Source: a virus. Taken from it: DNA of 52,412 nucleotides. The number at the start of each line of letters is the position of its first letter. Within the stretch, counting starts at the first letter, position 1. Below are positions 22,325 through 30,295 of the stretch, in pieces. Under the pieces are notes generated by a model that saw only the letters and a program-made list of their open reading frames with translations, was not told where the DNA came from and did not search any database. Location: positions 1-52,412 of the IMG/VR virus record IMGVR_UViG_3300027743_000033; one strand, 5' to 3'. The translations under genes and the position numbers were made by a program.

Positions 22325-23005
22325 ATGAGCGGACATAGGCACCAAACGAAACGCTGCGATACCTGCGAGTTTTGGGCACGGGGAGACCAGGGCAAGGGCC
22401 GCGTCTACACCAACCAACGGCCGCTCGTGGCGCTGCAATCGCTAATGGAGAAACCCCATGCATACTGTCCGCTTCGAGCCGGTCAATCCGACAGAAGTCG
22501 AACTCGAACTTCGGCTGCACATGACAAACCTCTGCCTCGCTGTCGTCAGCAAGGAGCCGGGCAGAGTACGCGAGTGCAAAGATCTTCTCGTTCAAAAGGT
22601 TTGCGAATTGATAGACGCGGCAGTGGAATCGAAAACATGACCGCACCGCTGTATACCGTGGACGATGTGGCCGGGCGCCTTCACAAGAGCCGGCGCTGGT
22701 TGCAGGATTTCCTGCGCGGTCGGGACATCGGACGGCTGGCCGGGCGCACTCGGCTATTCACCGAGATCGACGTCGGCCGACTGATCGAGGCTCTGCCATG
22801 CTCAAGCTCAAAGACCCCCGCAAAGGCAAAAGCCCGAACTACTCGATCCGGGGGACGTACCGCGGTATCCGCGTGGACAAGAGCTGCGGAACTCACAAAC
22901 GATCAGTCGCTGTTGCCGAACTCAAGCGACTTGAAGAGGCCATCGAGCGCGGCGAGTACCCGCCCAAAGAAGCCCCAACTGATCGTGGACAACCAACGTT
23001 CCTGA
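22325..23005 (+). CDS. CxxC mini-protein in a run-on frame reaching through xis
   Basis: From ATG 22325 the first 50 codons look real ('MSGHRHQTKRCDTCEFWARG...', 'QRPLVALQSLMEKPHAYCPL': a CxxC...C zinc-type motif). The frame then continues with Ser/Arg-rich noise across the gene at 22458 and joins in frame with the excisionase-like HTH protein. Probably a small zinc protein has lost its own stop codon. The long fusion is unlikely to be the main product, because 22458-22640 is better coding in another frame. Confidence 0.4.
   Translation: MSGHRHQTKRCDTCEFWARGDQGKGRVYTNQRPLVALQSLMEKPHAYCPLRAGQSDRSRTRTSAAHDKPLPRCRQQGAGQSTRVQRSSRSKGLRIDRRGSGIENMTAPLYTVDDVAGRLHKSRRWLQDFLRGRDIGRLAGRTRLFTEIDVGRLIEALPCSSSKTPAKAKARTTRSGGRTAVSAWTRAAELTNDQSLLPNSSDLKRPSSAASTRPKKPQLIVDNQRS
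22458..22640 (+). CDS. 60-residue early protein, unknown
   Basis: ATG 22458 has GGAG seven bases upstream: 'MHTVRFEPVNPTEVELELRLHMTNLCLAVVSKEPGRVRECKDLLVQKVCELIDAAVESKT'-type sequence, alternating strands and helices. It ends in an ATGA overlap with the excisionase-like gene. It is clearly the coding frame in this stretch. Function unknown. Confidence 0.6.
   Translation: MHTVRFEPVNPTEVELELRLHMTNLCLAVVSKEPGRVRECKDLLVQKVCELIDAAVESKT
22637..23005 (+). CDS. excisionase-like HTH protein (AlpA/MerR type)
   Basis: From ATG 22637 the first 55 residues are a winged-helix excisionase type: 'PLYTVDDVAGRLHKSRRWLQDFLRGRDIGRLAGRTRLFTEIDVGRLIEALPC'. The rest is a basic tail encoded on top of the integrase 5' end (a 208-base overlap). 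It sits immediately before int, the usual place for the directionality factor, so it probably bends attP and promotes excision (inference from family and position). Confidence 0.72.
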   Translation: MTAPLYTVDDVAGRLHKSRRWLQDFLRGRDIGRLAGRTRLFTEIDVGRLIEALPCSSSKTPAKAKARTTRSGGRTAVSAWTRAAELTNDQSLLPNSSDLKRPSSAASTRPKKPQLIVDNQRS

Positions 23006-23841
23006 GTGCAGCCGTTGCGTACATGGAAGCCGGCCGGCGGCCGAAATATGTTGCCAGGCTGATCAAGCATTTCGGAGAGACGCCCCTCACAGAGATCGAC
23101 CAGGCGGCGATCGATGAAGCCGCGATCGCGATCTGCCCGAACACCACGCCCGGCACGCGCAATGCCTGCGTCTATACACCGGTGTCCGCGATCCTGCACC
23201 ACGCCGGCATCAAGATCACCATCCGCCGGCCGAAGGGTGCCAAGGGCCGGGTCGTCACCGACTGGATTTCAGAAGCCGACGCCCGCGCCATCATCACGGC
23301 AGCCGACAAGATCAACCCCCAATTCGGGCTGCTGCTGCGCTACCTGCTGTTCACCGGCCTACGGCTCAATGAGGCGCTGCGTCTGCGCTGGGAAGACTTG
23401 CAGCTCGACGAAGCAACGGCCTGGGTCCGCCGCAGCAAGGGCGGGCCGGCGTCCCCGGTGCGGCTGCGGGGCGAGCTGGTGGCCGGGATGGCCGCCCGCC
23501 GCCCACAGGAGCCCGTAGGGCGCGTGTTCACCTTCGGGCAAGGCGGACGGCTCAAATATCTGCTTGTCCGCGCCAAGCTGGCAGCGCTGGGCATGCCTGC
23601 CCCCGTTGAGCGCCCAACCGGCTGGCGCCAACCGCCGAACCGGCTTCAGTGGCTCAACTTCCATTCGTTCAGGCACACCTGGGCGACTTGGATGCGGCGC
23701 GCCGGGGCCGATGTAAAGGGGCTGGTGGCGACCGGAAACTGGCGCGACGAACGGTCGGCCAGCCGCTACGCGCATGCCGTCCAGCGCGAGGAATGGAATC
23801 GGGTCGACAATCTGCCGAGTGTGGAAAAGAAGACAGCATAG
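22798..23841 (+). CDS. int: tyrosine recombinase integrase
   Basis: A 347-residue phage integrase catalysing attP x attB exchange. The N-terminal arm-type DNA-binding region (1-60) is followed by a core-binding domain and a catalytic domain with 'TGLRLNEALRLRWEDL' (R189), K214 region, 'HSFRHTWATW' (H289, R292), 'GNWRDERSASRYAH' (W315) and the nucleophile Y324. All key residues are present. It lies mid-window with no host DNA adjoining, so attP should be close by but I could not identify its core. Confidence 0.92.
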   Translation: MLKLKDPRKGKSPNYSIRGTYRGIRVDKSCGTHKRSVAVAELKRLEEAIERGEYPPKEAPTDRGQPTFLSAAVAYMEAGRRPKYVARLIKHFGETPLTEIDQAAIDEAAIAICPNTTPGTRNACVYTPVSAILHHAGIKITIRRPKGAKGRVVTDWISEADARAIITAADKINPQFGLLLRYLLFTGLRLNEALRLRWEDLQLDEATAWVRRSKGGPASPVRLRGELVAGMAARRPQEPVGRVFTFGQGGRLKYLLVRAKLAALGMPAPVERPTGWRQPPNRLQWLNFHSFRHTWATWMRRAGADVKGLVATGNWRDERSASRYAHAVQREEWNRVDNLPSVEKKTA

Positions 23842-23851
23842 GAGGACGAGA

Positions 23852-24052
23852 ATGAGCGCCCTGGCCGATGTTAAGAGCTACATGGAGTTTTGGGGATGGA
23901 CGAACGGCGGTGCCCCCGGCTCGGTTAAGCACGACGACGAGCAACGGATTGTTGCTCGCTATGGCGACACCAATTGGATTGCCGACGTAGACAAAGCGTG
24001 TGCGACGCTGGGCCGCCTACAGGCTCAGATTCTTGGAAAATCCGTGGACTGA
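23852..24052 (+). CDS. small protein after integrase, unknown
   Basis: Sixty-six residues behind a strong GGAGG-type site: 'MSALADVKSYMEFWGWTNGGAPGSVKHDDEQRIVARYGDTNWIADVDKACATLG...'. Start and ribosome site are good; no known domain. Confidence 0.6.
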   Translation: MSALADVKSYMEFWGWTNGGAPGSVKHDDEQRIVARYGDTNWIADVDKACATLGRLQAQILGKSVD

Positions 24053-24055
24053 CCC

Positions 24056-24271
24056 ATGACCAACCCGCAACCCATTGATCCGTCAACAGCGTCCTTTCTC
24101 TCCCCCCGGAGGCGGGCCGCTCCGTTTCTATCCCACAAACCCCCGCATTTATTGGCCTTGCCGCGCCGGCTCACGACGTTTCGCGACGCAACGGAGCGTG
24201 AACGAGGCGCTCCGATCCGTGTAAAATCCGTGGAAAAATCTCCATTCGTTCTTGGGAGAATAATCCGATGA
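24056..24271 (+). CDS. doubtful small ORF
   Basis: A 71-codon frame with Arg/Pro/Ser-rich composition ('SFLSPRRRAAPFLSHKPPHLLALPRR'), starting four bases after the previous gene without a clear ribosome site. The stretch may instead be non-coding and could hold attP. Similar 'AAAATCCGTGGA' segments at about 24,036 and 24,222 make it slightly repetitive. Confidence 0.25.
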   Translation: MTNPQPIDPSTASFLSPRRRAAPFLSHKPPHLLALPRRLTTFRDATERERGAPIRVKSVEKSPFVLGRIIR

Positions 24272-24456
24272 TTGCCAAATTCTATGCTGCCCGAGTTGCT
24301 GGAGCATTTGGCGCGGCAGATCAGGGGCGACAGGAAATGAGTTCGCCAATGACGCGACAAGAGATCATCGACGGCTTGGCCGCGGCGATCCACGATCCCG
24401 GGTGCCCGGTGCGGTTCAGTCCGCTGTTGATGGCGGCGCGACATGACCCTGCATGA
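24268..24456 (+). CDS. small protein, unknown
   Basis: Sixty-two residues from ATG 24268 with GGGAG nine bases upstream. The most protein-like part starts at the internal ATG 24337: 'MSSPMTRQEIIDGLAAAIHDPGCPVRFSPLLMAARH'. It overlaps the next gene by 14 bases. Function unknown. Confidence 0.5.
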   Translation: MIAKFYAARVAGAFGAADQGRQEMSSPMTRQEIIDGLAAAIHDPGCPVRFSPLLMAARHDPA

Positions 24457-24934
24457 ATTCATCACAGGTTGCAGCGATGCCGCCGCGAAGGTGTTTCATC
24501 TGCGCGGTCACCTCTCCCCAATGTGGCACGCCGTCACGCGCGCCGGCGAGCACCTGATGACACCGTCGCCGAGCGACGACAAGGACACCGCGGTCGCCTT
24601 GATGCGCGCGATGTTCGAGTTGAGCGATGTGGTGCGCTACGTTTTCATCGACGAGGCTTGGCAGGTTGAGGTCGCGAGGCGACCGGGTGAAGACGTGGAC
24701 GCGCTCACTGCTCGCTCGCGAAAGCTTGGCGGCTCGCTGAAGGATCACCCCGACCGCGTCGAAATCGTAGTGTTGAATGGCGAAGACGAGATCGCCGGAA
24801 TTTGCGTGGCGCGTCGTGTCATCCATCGCCCGCCCCACGGCAAGGCCTATCTCGGTCCGCTTGAGATCGCCACGCCTGCCTCCTCCGAAGGGCGCATGGT
24901 CGGCCTGCTGCCGCAACGGGGGACGCGGCAATGA
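24443..24934 (+). CDS. conserved rhizobial phage protein, unknown
   Basis: A 163-residue protein: 'MTLHEFITGCSDAAAKVFHLRGHLSPMWHAVTRAGEHLMTP...', 'MFELSDVVRYVFIDEAWQVE', 'PDRVEIVVLNGEDEIAGICVARRVIHRPPHGKAYLGPLE'. I recall a family with the RYVFIDEAW motif in Bradyrhizobium genomes but no function for it. It overlaps the following gene by ATGA. Confidence 0.6.
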   Translation: MTLHEFITGCSDAAAKVFHLRGHLSPMWHAVTRAGEHLMTPSPSDDKDTAVALMRAMFELSDVVRYVFIDEAWQVEVARRPGEDVDALTARSRKLGGSLKDHPDRVEIVVLNGEDEIAGICVARRVIHRPPHGKAYLGPLEIATPASSEGRMVGLLPQRGTRQ

Positions 24935-25743
24935 AACTCGGTGAATCCCTCCGCCATCGGCGCAATACCTGCCTCGCGTGCGGGGCGCTGCTCGACGCGG
25001 TCACGATACAACGTCCGCCGCCAAGCAATTACCCGGATCAAATCCCATCAGCGATGGAGCCACGTCGAATGAGCAAGGATCGTCCTTTGCCTCCAATCCC
25101 GCGCCGCATAAAACATCTGTCGGTCAATCACCAGGGGTTTGTCGTTCCATTTTTTGTGCAGTGGTTCAAGGACGGCGAGGCCAGCGCCTTTGGCGAGGGC
25201 GCGCCCGACTTCCGCGTTGCCGACGAGCGCAAGTTTCGGCGCGCGTTGCAGGAGAAGCGCTGCTGGGTTTGCGGCGACAGGCTCGGTGTGCACTTGGCCT
25301 TTCTGATCGGGCCGATGTGCGCGGTGAACAAGGTCACCAGCGAGCCATCGTGTCATTTTGAATGTGCGGACTATGCGGCGCGCGTCTGCCCGTTCCTGAC
25401 GCGCCCGCGGATGCGGCGCAACGAGCATGCTTTGCCAGCGGCGCGCATCGAGGCGGCCGGTGTGCATTTGCGGCGTAATCCGGGAGCGGCCTGCATTTGG
25501 GTGACGCGCAGCGTGCGGCCGTTTCGGCCAGACATGGGCGAGGACGGCATTCTGTTCGCCCTCGGCCCGCCGGAGCGCGTGCTCTGGTATTGTGAGGGTC
25601 GGGCGGCGACGCGCGCCGAGATCGAGGCCGCGATCACCAGCGGCTTGCCAGCGCTGGAAGCGGTGGCTGAGCTGCAGGGCGGCGGCGCCATGGCCGAATT
25701 GCTCAAGGGCGTGCGGGCCGTCCAGACGCTGTTGCCGGCATGA
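24931..25743 (+). CDS. cysteine-rich conserved phage protein
   Basis: A 270-residue protein. It starts with 'TCLACGALLDAVT' (CxxC) and contains a central zinc-type cluster 'KRCWVCGDRLGVHLAFLIGPMCAVNKVTSEPSCHFECADYAARVCPFL'. Later come 'GAACIWVTRSVRPF' and 'RAATRAEIEAAITSGLPAL'. The central block is conserved among many phage proteins of unknown function. The first 46 residues may be a fused small zinc protein, since ATG 25069 gives the usual shorter form. Confidence 0.65.
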   Translation: MKLGESLRHRRNTCLACGALLDAVTIQRPPPSNYPDQIPSAMEPRRMSKDRPLPPIPRRIKHLSVNHQGFVVPFFVQWFKDGEASAFGEGAPDFRVADERKFRRALQEKRCWVCGDRLGVHLAFLIGPMCAVNKVTSEPSCHFECADYAARVCPFLTRPRMRRNEHALPAARIEAAGVHLRRNPGAACIWVTRSVRPFRPDMGEDGILFALGPPERVLWYCEGRAATRAEIEAAITSGLPALEAVAELQGGGAMAELLKGVRAVQTLLPA

Positions 25744-25764
25744 AAGGGAATAGAGGAGCCGCGC

Positions 25765-26355
25765 ATGGACGACAAGGACAAGCGACAAGACGTGCCCCCG
25801 AGCCACCCGAGCCACCCCGACTCAGTACGTCGATGGAACGACGAGTTGAAGATGTATGTTTGGCAAGACCGCCAAGCCCCCGCTCCGCTGAGCCGGGCGG
25901 ATGGCTGGCAGTTGGTGGCAAAGCCACTTCGAGATGAGATCGATGATGTTGTAGAGTTGTGTCGCAAGCAAATGACGGGTCGAGTCGGGCCTACGCAAAC
26001 GGCAACTTGGTGCGCGTGCGCATCATTGAGCCATTGCCGTCACGAAAACCCCGCGGCGCCAACAGACCCTCCACCATCCCCACCCCCTCAATCGGGAGAC
26101 GGGGAGGCCTCCGACCGCGTCGCCACCCACGACCAGTTGAAAGAGGAGGTTCGCAAGCTGCGTGAGATGATCGAGAAGTTGCGGGATGTCGTGAGACAGC
26201 GCACGAAACTACTTGACGACCAATTCGGCACCCCCTGCGAACAGATACGCCACGAGCAAGAGGTCGAGCGGCTGCGGGAAGAAGTTCTCGAACTGCGTGG
26301 GATGATCGAGAAATTGAGGGGCGCGCGATCTTGGGGAGACTATACCAGGTCATAG
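25765..26355 (+). CDS. coiled-coil protein ending in LRGARSWGDYT
   Basis: A 196-residue protein behind GAGGAG. An N-terminal soluble region ('WNDELKMYVWQDRQAPAPLSRADGW') is followed by a proline-rich stretch that looks partly out of frame (about residues 72-112), then a coiled coil 'QLKEEVRKLREMIEKLRDVV' and 'RLREEVLELRGMIEKLRGARSWGDYT'. The last 12 residues match the end of the minus-strand gene at 44338-44484. The mid-protein stretch could mark an old frameshift. Confidence 0.55.
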   Translation: MDDKDKRQDVPPSHPSHPDSVRRWNDELKMYVWQDRQAPAPLSRADGWQLVAKPLRDEIDDVVELCRKQMTGRVGPTQTATWCACASLSHCRHENPAAPTDPPPSPPPQSGDGEASDRVATHDQLKEEVRKLREMIEKLRDVVRQRTKLLDDQFGTPCEQIRHEQEVERLREEVLELRGMIEKLRGARSWGDYTRS

Positions 26356-26436
26356 GTGCAGCACCCATGCGCAGGCTGACCAAGGAAATGCACGTTCGGA
26401 TGCCGAGTGAGGGATGATGAAATCTAGGGGATACCT

Positions 26437-26778
26437 ATGGACATCAATCCAAAGGACTACGTCGAGACAAATTGGGACGGCAGGATCATGGACCGAACTA
26501 TCGGAACGATGCATGGCAAGGATCGCGTCTGGACTATTGAAGTTGGCGACGGCGCAGTCATGTCGGTGCCAATCGGACAGTGGCTTTGGCAACTGCGCTA
26601 TGTGCGGCCAGAGCCGGATCGAGGACCAAACATCTGCGACGACCGCATGCTCGCGGCTGGTGTGCTAGAAAGCTATATGTATCTCGTGCAGGAATGCACG
26701 AAGGACGAGGCATGGCGTCGGATCAAACTCATGCGCGAATCACTCAGGCTCAATCAGCCCGGCATGCCTTCTCTCTGA
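26437..26778 (+). CDS. accessory protein with MDIN start, unknown
   Basis: A 113-residue protein 'MDINPKDYVETNWDGRIMDRTIGTMHGKDRVWTIEVGDGAVMSVPIGQWLWQLRYVRPE', with a helical C-terminal half. GGGG lies six bases before the ATG. It is the last intact gene of the rightward operon. Its first ten residues are echoed by a truncated frame 17 bases downstream. Confidence 0.6.
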   Translation: MDINPKDYVETNWDGRIMDRTIGTMHGKDRVWTIEVGDGAVMSVPIGQWLWQLRYVRPEPDRGPNICDDRMLAAGVLESYMYLVQECTKDEAWRRIKLMRESLRLNQPGMPSL

Positions 26779-26794
26779 CAGCGAGGGGACAGCC

Positions 26795-26881
26795 ATGGAC
26801 ATCAACGCAGCGGACTACGCCGAACTAAGCGCCGCGGGATTGAGCAACGGCAACTCCAGCCAGGCGGGCTTTGCCGGCTGA
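26795..26881 (+). pseudogene. truncated copy of an MDIN-start gene
   Basis: Twenty-eight codons, MDINAADYAELSAAGL..., with GAGGGGAC upstream. It repeats the start of the previous gene (MDINPKDYVE) and then ends, running into the convergent holin gene. I read it as a leftover of a duplicated gene cut at the junction of the rightward and leftward operons. Confidence 0.5.
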
Positions 26882-27093
26882 CGGCAGTCGCGAATGTCTC
26901 GGACCAGATTGCTGATGAGCTCGAGCTGCGACTTGTTGCGCTCGCTGGCATTGGCGGCGACCTCGCCGAGCACGTAAGCTGCGAAGCCAAGGAAGCCGAC
27001 GTTGACCACCAGCAGCGCGATGGCCAGCGGCGTCGACTTCATCGCATCCAGGGTGCTGGCGGCAACCTTTCCAACTTCCTCTGGAATACTCAT
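26815..27093 (-). CDS. holin-like single-span membrane protein
   Basis: A 92-residue protein 'MSIPEEVGKVAASTLDAMKSTPLAIALLVVNVGFLGFAAYVLGEVAANASERNKSQLELISNLVRDIRDC'. One transmembrane helix (about 22-44) is followed by a polar helix and a short C-terminal tail. It follows the amidase with an ATGA overlap at the end of the late operon, the usual place for a holin. The last ~20 residues ('PAKPAWLELPLLNPAALSSA') may be altered by the convergent junction. Confidence 0.7.
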   Translation of the reverse strand: MSIPEEVGKVAASTLDAMKSTPLAIALLVVNVGFLGFAAYVLGEVAANASERNKSQLELISNLVRDIRDCRQPAKPAWLELPLLNPAALSSA

Positions 27094-28034
27094 CGGCTAC
27101 CCCCCGACGGAAAGATGACCTCGACCTCGTCATCGGTCTTGAGGCCAAGGTCGGCCAGCAAGCCAGGGCTAAGGTCAGCCACCCGCCCCGTGGCCTCGTT
27201 CGGCCCCCAGTCGGCCGGGAATGCCGTCAGCTCGATTCCGCCCGCGCGCACGATCGCAATCTCCTCGCGCATCATCGCTTTCGGCGTCACGTTGTAATCC
27301 CATCGGCAAGCGACGTAGTGGATGTGCGGATTGAGCCGCCGCGCCAGGCCAGTCGTCCCTTCCGGCTGATACGGCAGGAACAGGTGCGGCGCCTGCTCGA
27401 CCTCGGAGATGAAGGCGAGACCCTCGCTCGGCGAGACCCCCGTGTCGTCCGGCCCGCCGAAGCTGGAGCACTTGCCGCGCGCCGTGAAGGCCGGCGCCGG
27501 CGCCTCGGCGATGCCGTCCAACGGCGCACCGCCGAGCTCATCGGCGATCGCCATGCAGATGTCATAAACCTTCGCCTCGTAGATCTTCGCGTCGGCCTCG
27601 CTGTCGACGAAACAGATCTCGAGCAAGATCGCTGGCTTCTCGGTGTTGTTGAGAAAGAACAGATCGGTGGTCCGCTTCGCGCCGCGATTGATGAAGCCGC
27701 AGGACGCAATGGCAGCGGACATCTCAGCGGCGAGCGCCTCTTGCGTCACATACCAGACCTCGGTGCCGACCGGCCCCTCGCGCTGCTCGAACGCGTTGAA
27801 ATGGATTGAGACATCGAGATCGCGTTCCTGCGCGTTGTGAAATGCAACGATGCGTTCGAGGTTCTCTTGCTGGGTCTTGCTGGTGTTGTCGTGAAACACC
27901 ATCACGTCGGCGCCGCGGTTGTGCAGCTCGGCTGCAACGCCATTGACAACCCTGCGGGCCTCATTGACCTCGTCGAGGATGCCGCAGGCGCCGCGAACGT
28001 AGAGACCGTGACCAGACGATATGACGACGCGCAT
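27090..28034 (-). CDS. N-acetylmuramoyl-L-alanine amidase endolysin
   Basis: A 314-residue Amidase_3 enzyme that cuts the peptide-glycan bond for host lysis. Zinc ligands and catalytic glutamate are visible: 'SSGHG' (H9), 'EVNEARRV' (E25), 'VSIHFNAF' (H78), 'GTEVWY' and 'ILLEICFVD' (E139). The C-terminal ~110 residues form a separate domain of unknown, perhaps wall-binding, role ('LIPYQPEG'-like to 'VEVIFPSGGSR'). It starts behind GAGAGG and is flanked by small membrane proteins. Confidence 0.88.
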   Translation of the reverse strand: MRVVISSGHGLYVRGACGILDEVNEARRVVNGVAAELHNRGADVMVFHDNTSKTQQENLERIVAFHNAQERDLDVSIHFNAFEQREGPVGTEVWYVTQEALAAEMSAAIASCGFINRGAKRTTDLFFLNNTEKPAILLEICFVDSEADAKIYEAKVYDICMAIADELGGAPLDGIAEAPAPAFTARGKCSSFGGPDDTGVSPSEGLAFISEVEQAPHLFLPYQPEGTTGLARRLNPHIHYVACRWDYNVTPKAMMREEIAIVRAGGIELTAFPADWGPNEATGRVADLSPGLLADLGLKTDDEVEVIFPSGGSR

Positions 28035-28044
28035 TTTTTACCTC

Positions 28045-28143
28045 TCAGCGAGTGAACATCAGAAGCAGCAGCACGGCCAGGATCGGGAGCGTGCTGGCGG
28101 AAACGATCTGCGCCACCAGCAAACGGTCAATCGGTCTTCGCAT
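28045..28143 (-). CDS. 32-residue membrane peptide of the lysis cassette
   Basis: ATG 28143 overlaps the preceding stop (TGATG). The product starts MRRPIDRLLVAQIVSAS and continues into one hydrophobic helix ending LLLLMFTR. It lies directly ahead of the amidase, so it may be a holin, antiholin or small spanin-like helper. Confidence 0.55.
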   Translation of the reverse strand: MRRPIDRLLVAQIVSASTLPILAVLLLLMFTR

Positions 28144-28727
28144 CACAGGCTCGTTGAATAATTTACATTCAACTGATCACCATTCACTACCGCCTTATCA
28201 CCCGTGCTGAACGTGCCGGCACTCCACAGCACGCCGCCGGTGTCGTCCTTGGTGGCGACCGCGCCGGTGCCGAAGACCAGGAACGCGCCCTTCACTGTGC
28301 CCGTGCTGGTGATGGCGAACGATAGCGCCGCCGACAGCGCCTTCGATCCCGCCGAGGCCGCCGACCACACCGCGGTCTTGCGGTTGCCCGTGTACGTCGG
28401 CGCATTGGCGCCGCCAGCTTCCAGCCATCCCGAGTGCGACGCCATGGTGTCGCCGGCGGCGACTGCGCTGTAGGACGCGGACGAGATCAGGCCCATGTAA
28501 GGCCCGGTCACGGTGTAGGCCGCCCCGGCAAAGGCGGTATCCAGCATCAGGTTCTTGCCGACCGTGGCGACGACGTTCTCGATCACCTCGCGCCATTTCA
28601 GCTTGCCGTCCGCGCCGATGCATTCGACCTCGTAGCGGCCATGTGCCTCGGCGTGCTCGCCGAGACCAGAGCCACGGACAACGGACGCATCATTGCATTC
28701 GCGCGCCTGCGCGCGTTCGTCGGTCAT
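28143..28727 (-). CDS. tail fibre/receptor-region structural protein
   Basis: A 194-residue beta-rich protein with the phage pattern 'ENVVATVGKNLMLDTAFAGAAYTVTGPYMGLISSASYSAVAAGDTMASHSGWLEAG', '..WSAASAGSKALSAALSFAITSTGTVKGAFLVFGTGA' and '..GVLWSAGTFSTGDKAVVNGDQLNVNYSTSL'. I know this as a common small tail or fibre protein in alphaproteobacterial phages. It sits between the SPRY-like protein and the lysis genes. Confidence 0.65.
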   Translation of the reverse strand: MTDERAQARECNDASVVRGSGLGEHAEAHGRYEVECIGADGKLKWREVIENVVATVGKNLMLDTAFAGAAYTVTGPYMGLISSASYSAVAAGDTMASHSGWLEAGGANAPTYTGNRKTAVWSAASAGSKALSAALSFAITSTGTVKGAFLVFGTGAVATKDDTGGVLWSAGTFSTGDKAVVNGDQLNVNYSTSL

Positions 28728-28759
28728 CAGGTTTCTCCATTAAGTCAGCGTGAAGGAAA

Positions 28760-29686
28760 CTAGGCAGTCCACCCCGAGGTGAACCCGGATGGCACGGCGC
28801 CAGCGAATGCAGACGCACCGAAATTGGCAGTAAACACATTATTGGCGGCGCCAGCAGTGCCGCCAAAAACTACAAACGGCACCATCGTGCCCGCCGGGAT
28901 TGTGACACCTCCGACATTGGTAGCCGGGTCATAGGTGGCGTTATTATTCCAATTGCCCGAAGCTCCGCGACGGAACCAGATCTTCCGGTTGGTCAGATCA
29001 ACCGCCATTCCGTACGTTGAGCCACTCCCGCTGATAGAAATTCCTTGGCTAGAGCCATTCGAATAAATAGCCCCAGAAGTCACATACACAACACTGCCCG
29101 TCGTCGCGCTATTACTCATGCCGGTATAAGTCGATGCTGTTGTGCCTATGCCTAGACCACGATTGGCGCCACCCGTGTTCGTCGTGAACGTCGCCTCGAA
29201 ATAGAACTTGCCGGTGGTCTTGCCTGCCGTACTGGCGGCTCGCGCCCCCTGGTCGGCCGAAGTCGTTCCGGTATTGGTGGCGACCAGATTGCCGCCTGAG
29301 AGTGTGACAGCGGTAACGGTCGCCGGGTCCCATGTTGCATACGCAACGCCGCTGATCACCGAAGCATCTTGCGTGGATGCCGCGGTAGCCGTCTCCGCCA
29401 CCGTTCCAACAACAGGCACAGAAGACGTATCGGCAGCGGCTGCCGCTTCGACGATCCCGGCAGCGTAGGCGAGCCCGGCAGTGACGGTGGAGCTGGCGTT
29501 TGCCACCTCGCGCATGATCTGCCCGAGGAACGCATCGACGTGGTCGCCCACCGAAGCCGGGTCGTCCACCAGCGTGGCGAAGACGACGTTGCCGGTCCCC
29601 GGTGCATCCAACGCCGCGGCAGCCTCGGCAACATCGGCCGCGATCGCCGCCCGCCGCCGCGATTGGATGACGTTACAGACGAGCAT
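28760..29686 (-). CDS. tail protein with SPRY-like domain
   Basis: A 308-residue protein. The N-terminal ~110 residues are alanine/valine-rich. Residues ~115-305 resemble a SPRY/B30.2-type beta sandwich used by phages for host binding: 'VTLSGGNLVATNTGTTSADQGARAASTAGKTTGKFYFEATF', '..RGLGIGTTASTY', 'GMAVDLTNRKIWFRRGASGNW', 'VPFVVFGG'. Its position at the end of the tail genes agrees with a receptor-binding role. Confidence 0.65.
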   Translation of the reverse strand: MLVCNVIQSRRRAAIAADVAEAAAALDAPGTGNVVFATLVDDPASVGDHVDAFLGQIMREVANASSTVTAGLAYAAGIVEAAAAADTSSVPVVGTVAETATAASTQDASVISGVAYATWDPATVTAVTLSGGNLVATNTGTTSADQGARAASTAGKTTGKFYFEATFTTNTGGANRGLGIGTTASTYTGMSNSATTGSVVYVTSGAIYSNGSSQGISISGSGSTYGMAVDLTNRKIWFRRGASGNWNNNATYDPATNVGGVTIPAGTMVPFVVFGGTAGAANNVFTANFGASAFAGAVPSGFTSGWTA

Positions 29687-30295
29687 TCAAGTTCCTCCAG
29701 CAGAAAACGTGGCGCTGGGTGGGTCTATGATCACATCCAGAGTAAATGTCAGGGTTTCTTCAGGCGCGGCCCTTCCGGATTTCGCCATTGGGTTGTTGAA
29801 CAACCCTGGTATGATTGCGGTGGCGATTGCCTGCCACTCATAATAATTGTCTGCAAAAGCTACGGTCGGCCTCAAGTTCATGGCAACTTTTATTTGTATT
29901 GTGTTTTCCCCCAGGAACGGTTTCTGAGGCGGAGTTGTAGAACTGTCGTAGGTAACCTGGCCGGACACAGTACCCACGACTGGCAATTGCCGAAGCGACC
30001 AATTCGCTTTCAGTGTGCCTGACTCTCCGACGGGCATGGTCAGCTCAGTACGGCCACCGTACCAGGGGGGGAAAGACGGATGGGTCCCTTCCACCGCATT
30101 CACCTTGAACGTACTTGGATCAAGCAGGGGAAGACCTTGTACCGACAATGTCGCGATGGTCGGAGTGCTGTCTATATAAATACCTAACGGTCTGGCAGAA
30201 AAACCAAGCGATAATACTGCAAGTGAAAGGCCCTCAGCCCAGTGCACATTGTAGATGCGCGTCAGCACATCCTGCGAGTACGGCCCGACCGGCAT
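29687..30295 (-). CDS. tail structural protein, unknown
   Basis: A 202-residue beta-rich protein ('VLTRIYNVHWAEGLSLAVLSLGFSARPLGIYIDSTPTIATLSVQGLPLLD...', 'DNYYEWQAIATAIIPGLFNNP'). It ends one base before the SPRY-like gene begins and overlaps its upstream neighbour by one base. Location implies a minor tail or baseplate component. Confidence 0.55.
   Translation of the reverse strand: MPVGPYSQDVLTRIYNVHWAEGLSLAVLSLGFSARPLGIYIDSTPTIATLSVQGLPLLDPSTFKVNAVEGTHPSFPPWYGGRTELTMPVGESGTLKANWSLRQLPVVGTVSGQVTYDSSTTPPQKPFLGENTIQIKVAMNLRPTVAFADNYYEWQAIATAIIPGLFNNPMAKSGRAAPEETLTFTLDVIIDPPSATFSAGGT

Noticed and set aside
23842-24271. attP core or tRNA-derived attachment site
   Set aside because: I looked after int for a tRNA 3'-end match or a direct-repeat core and saw only weak short repeats, so none is claimed.
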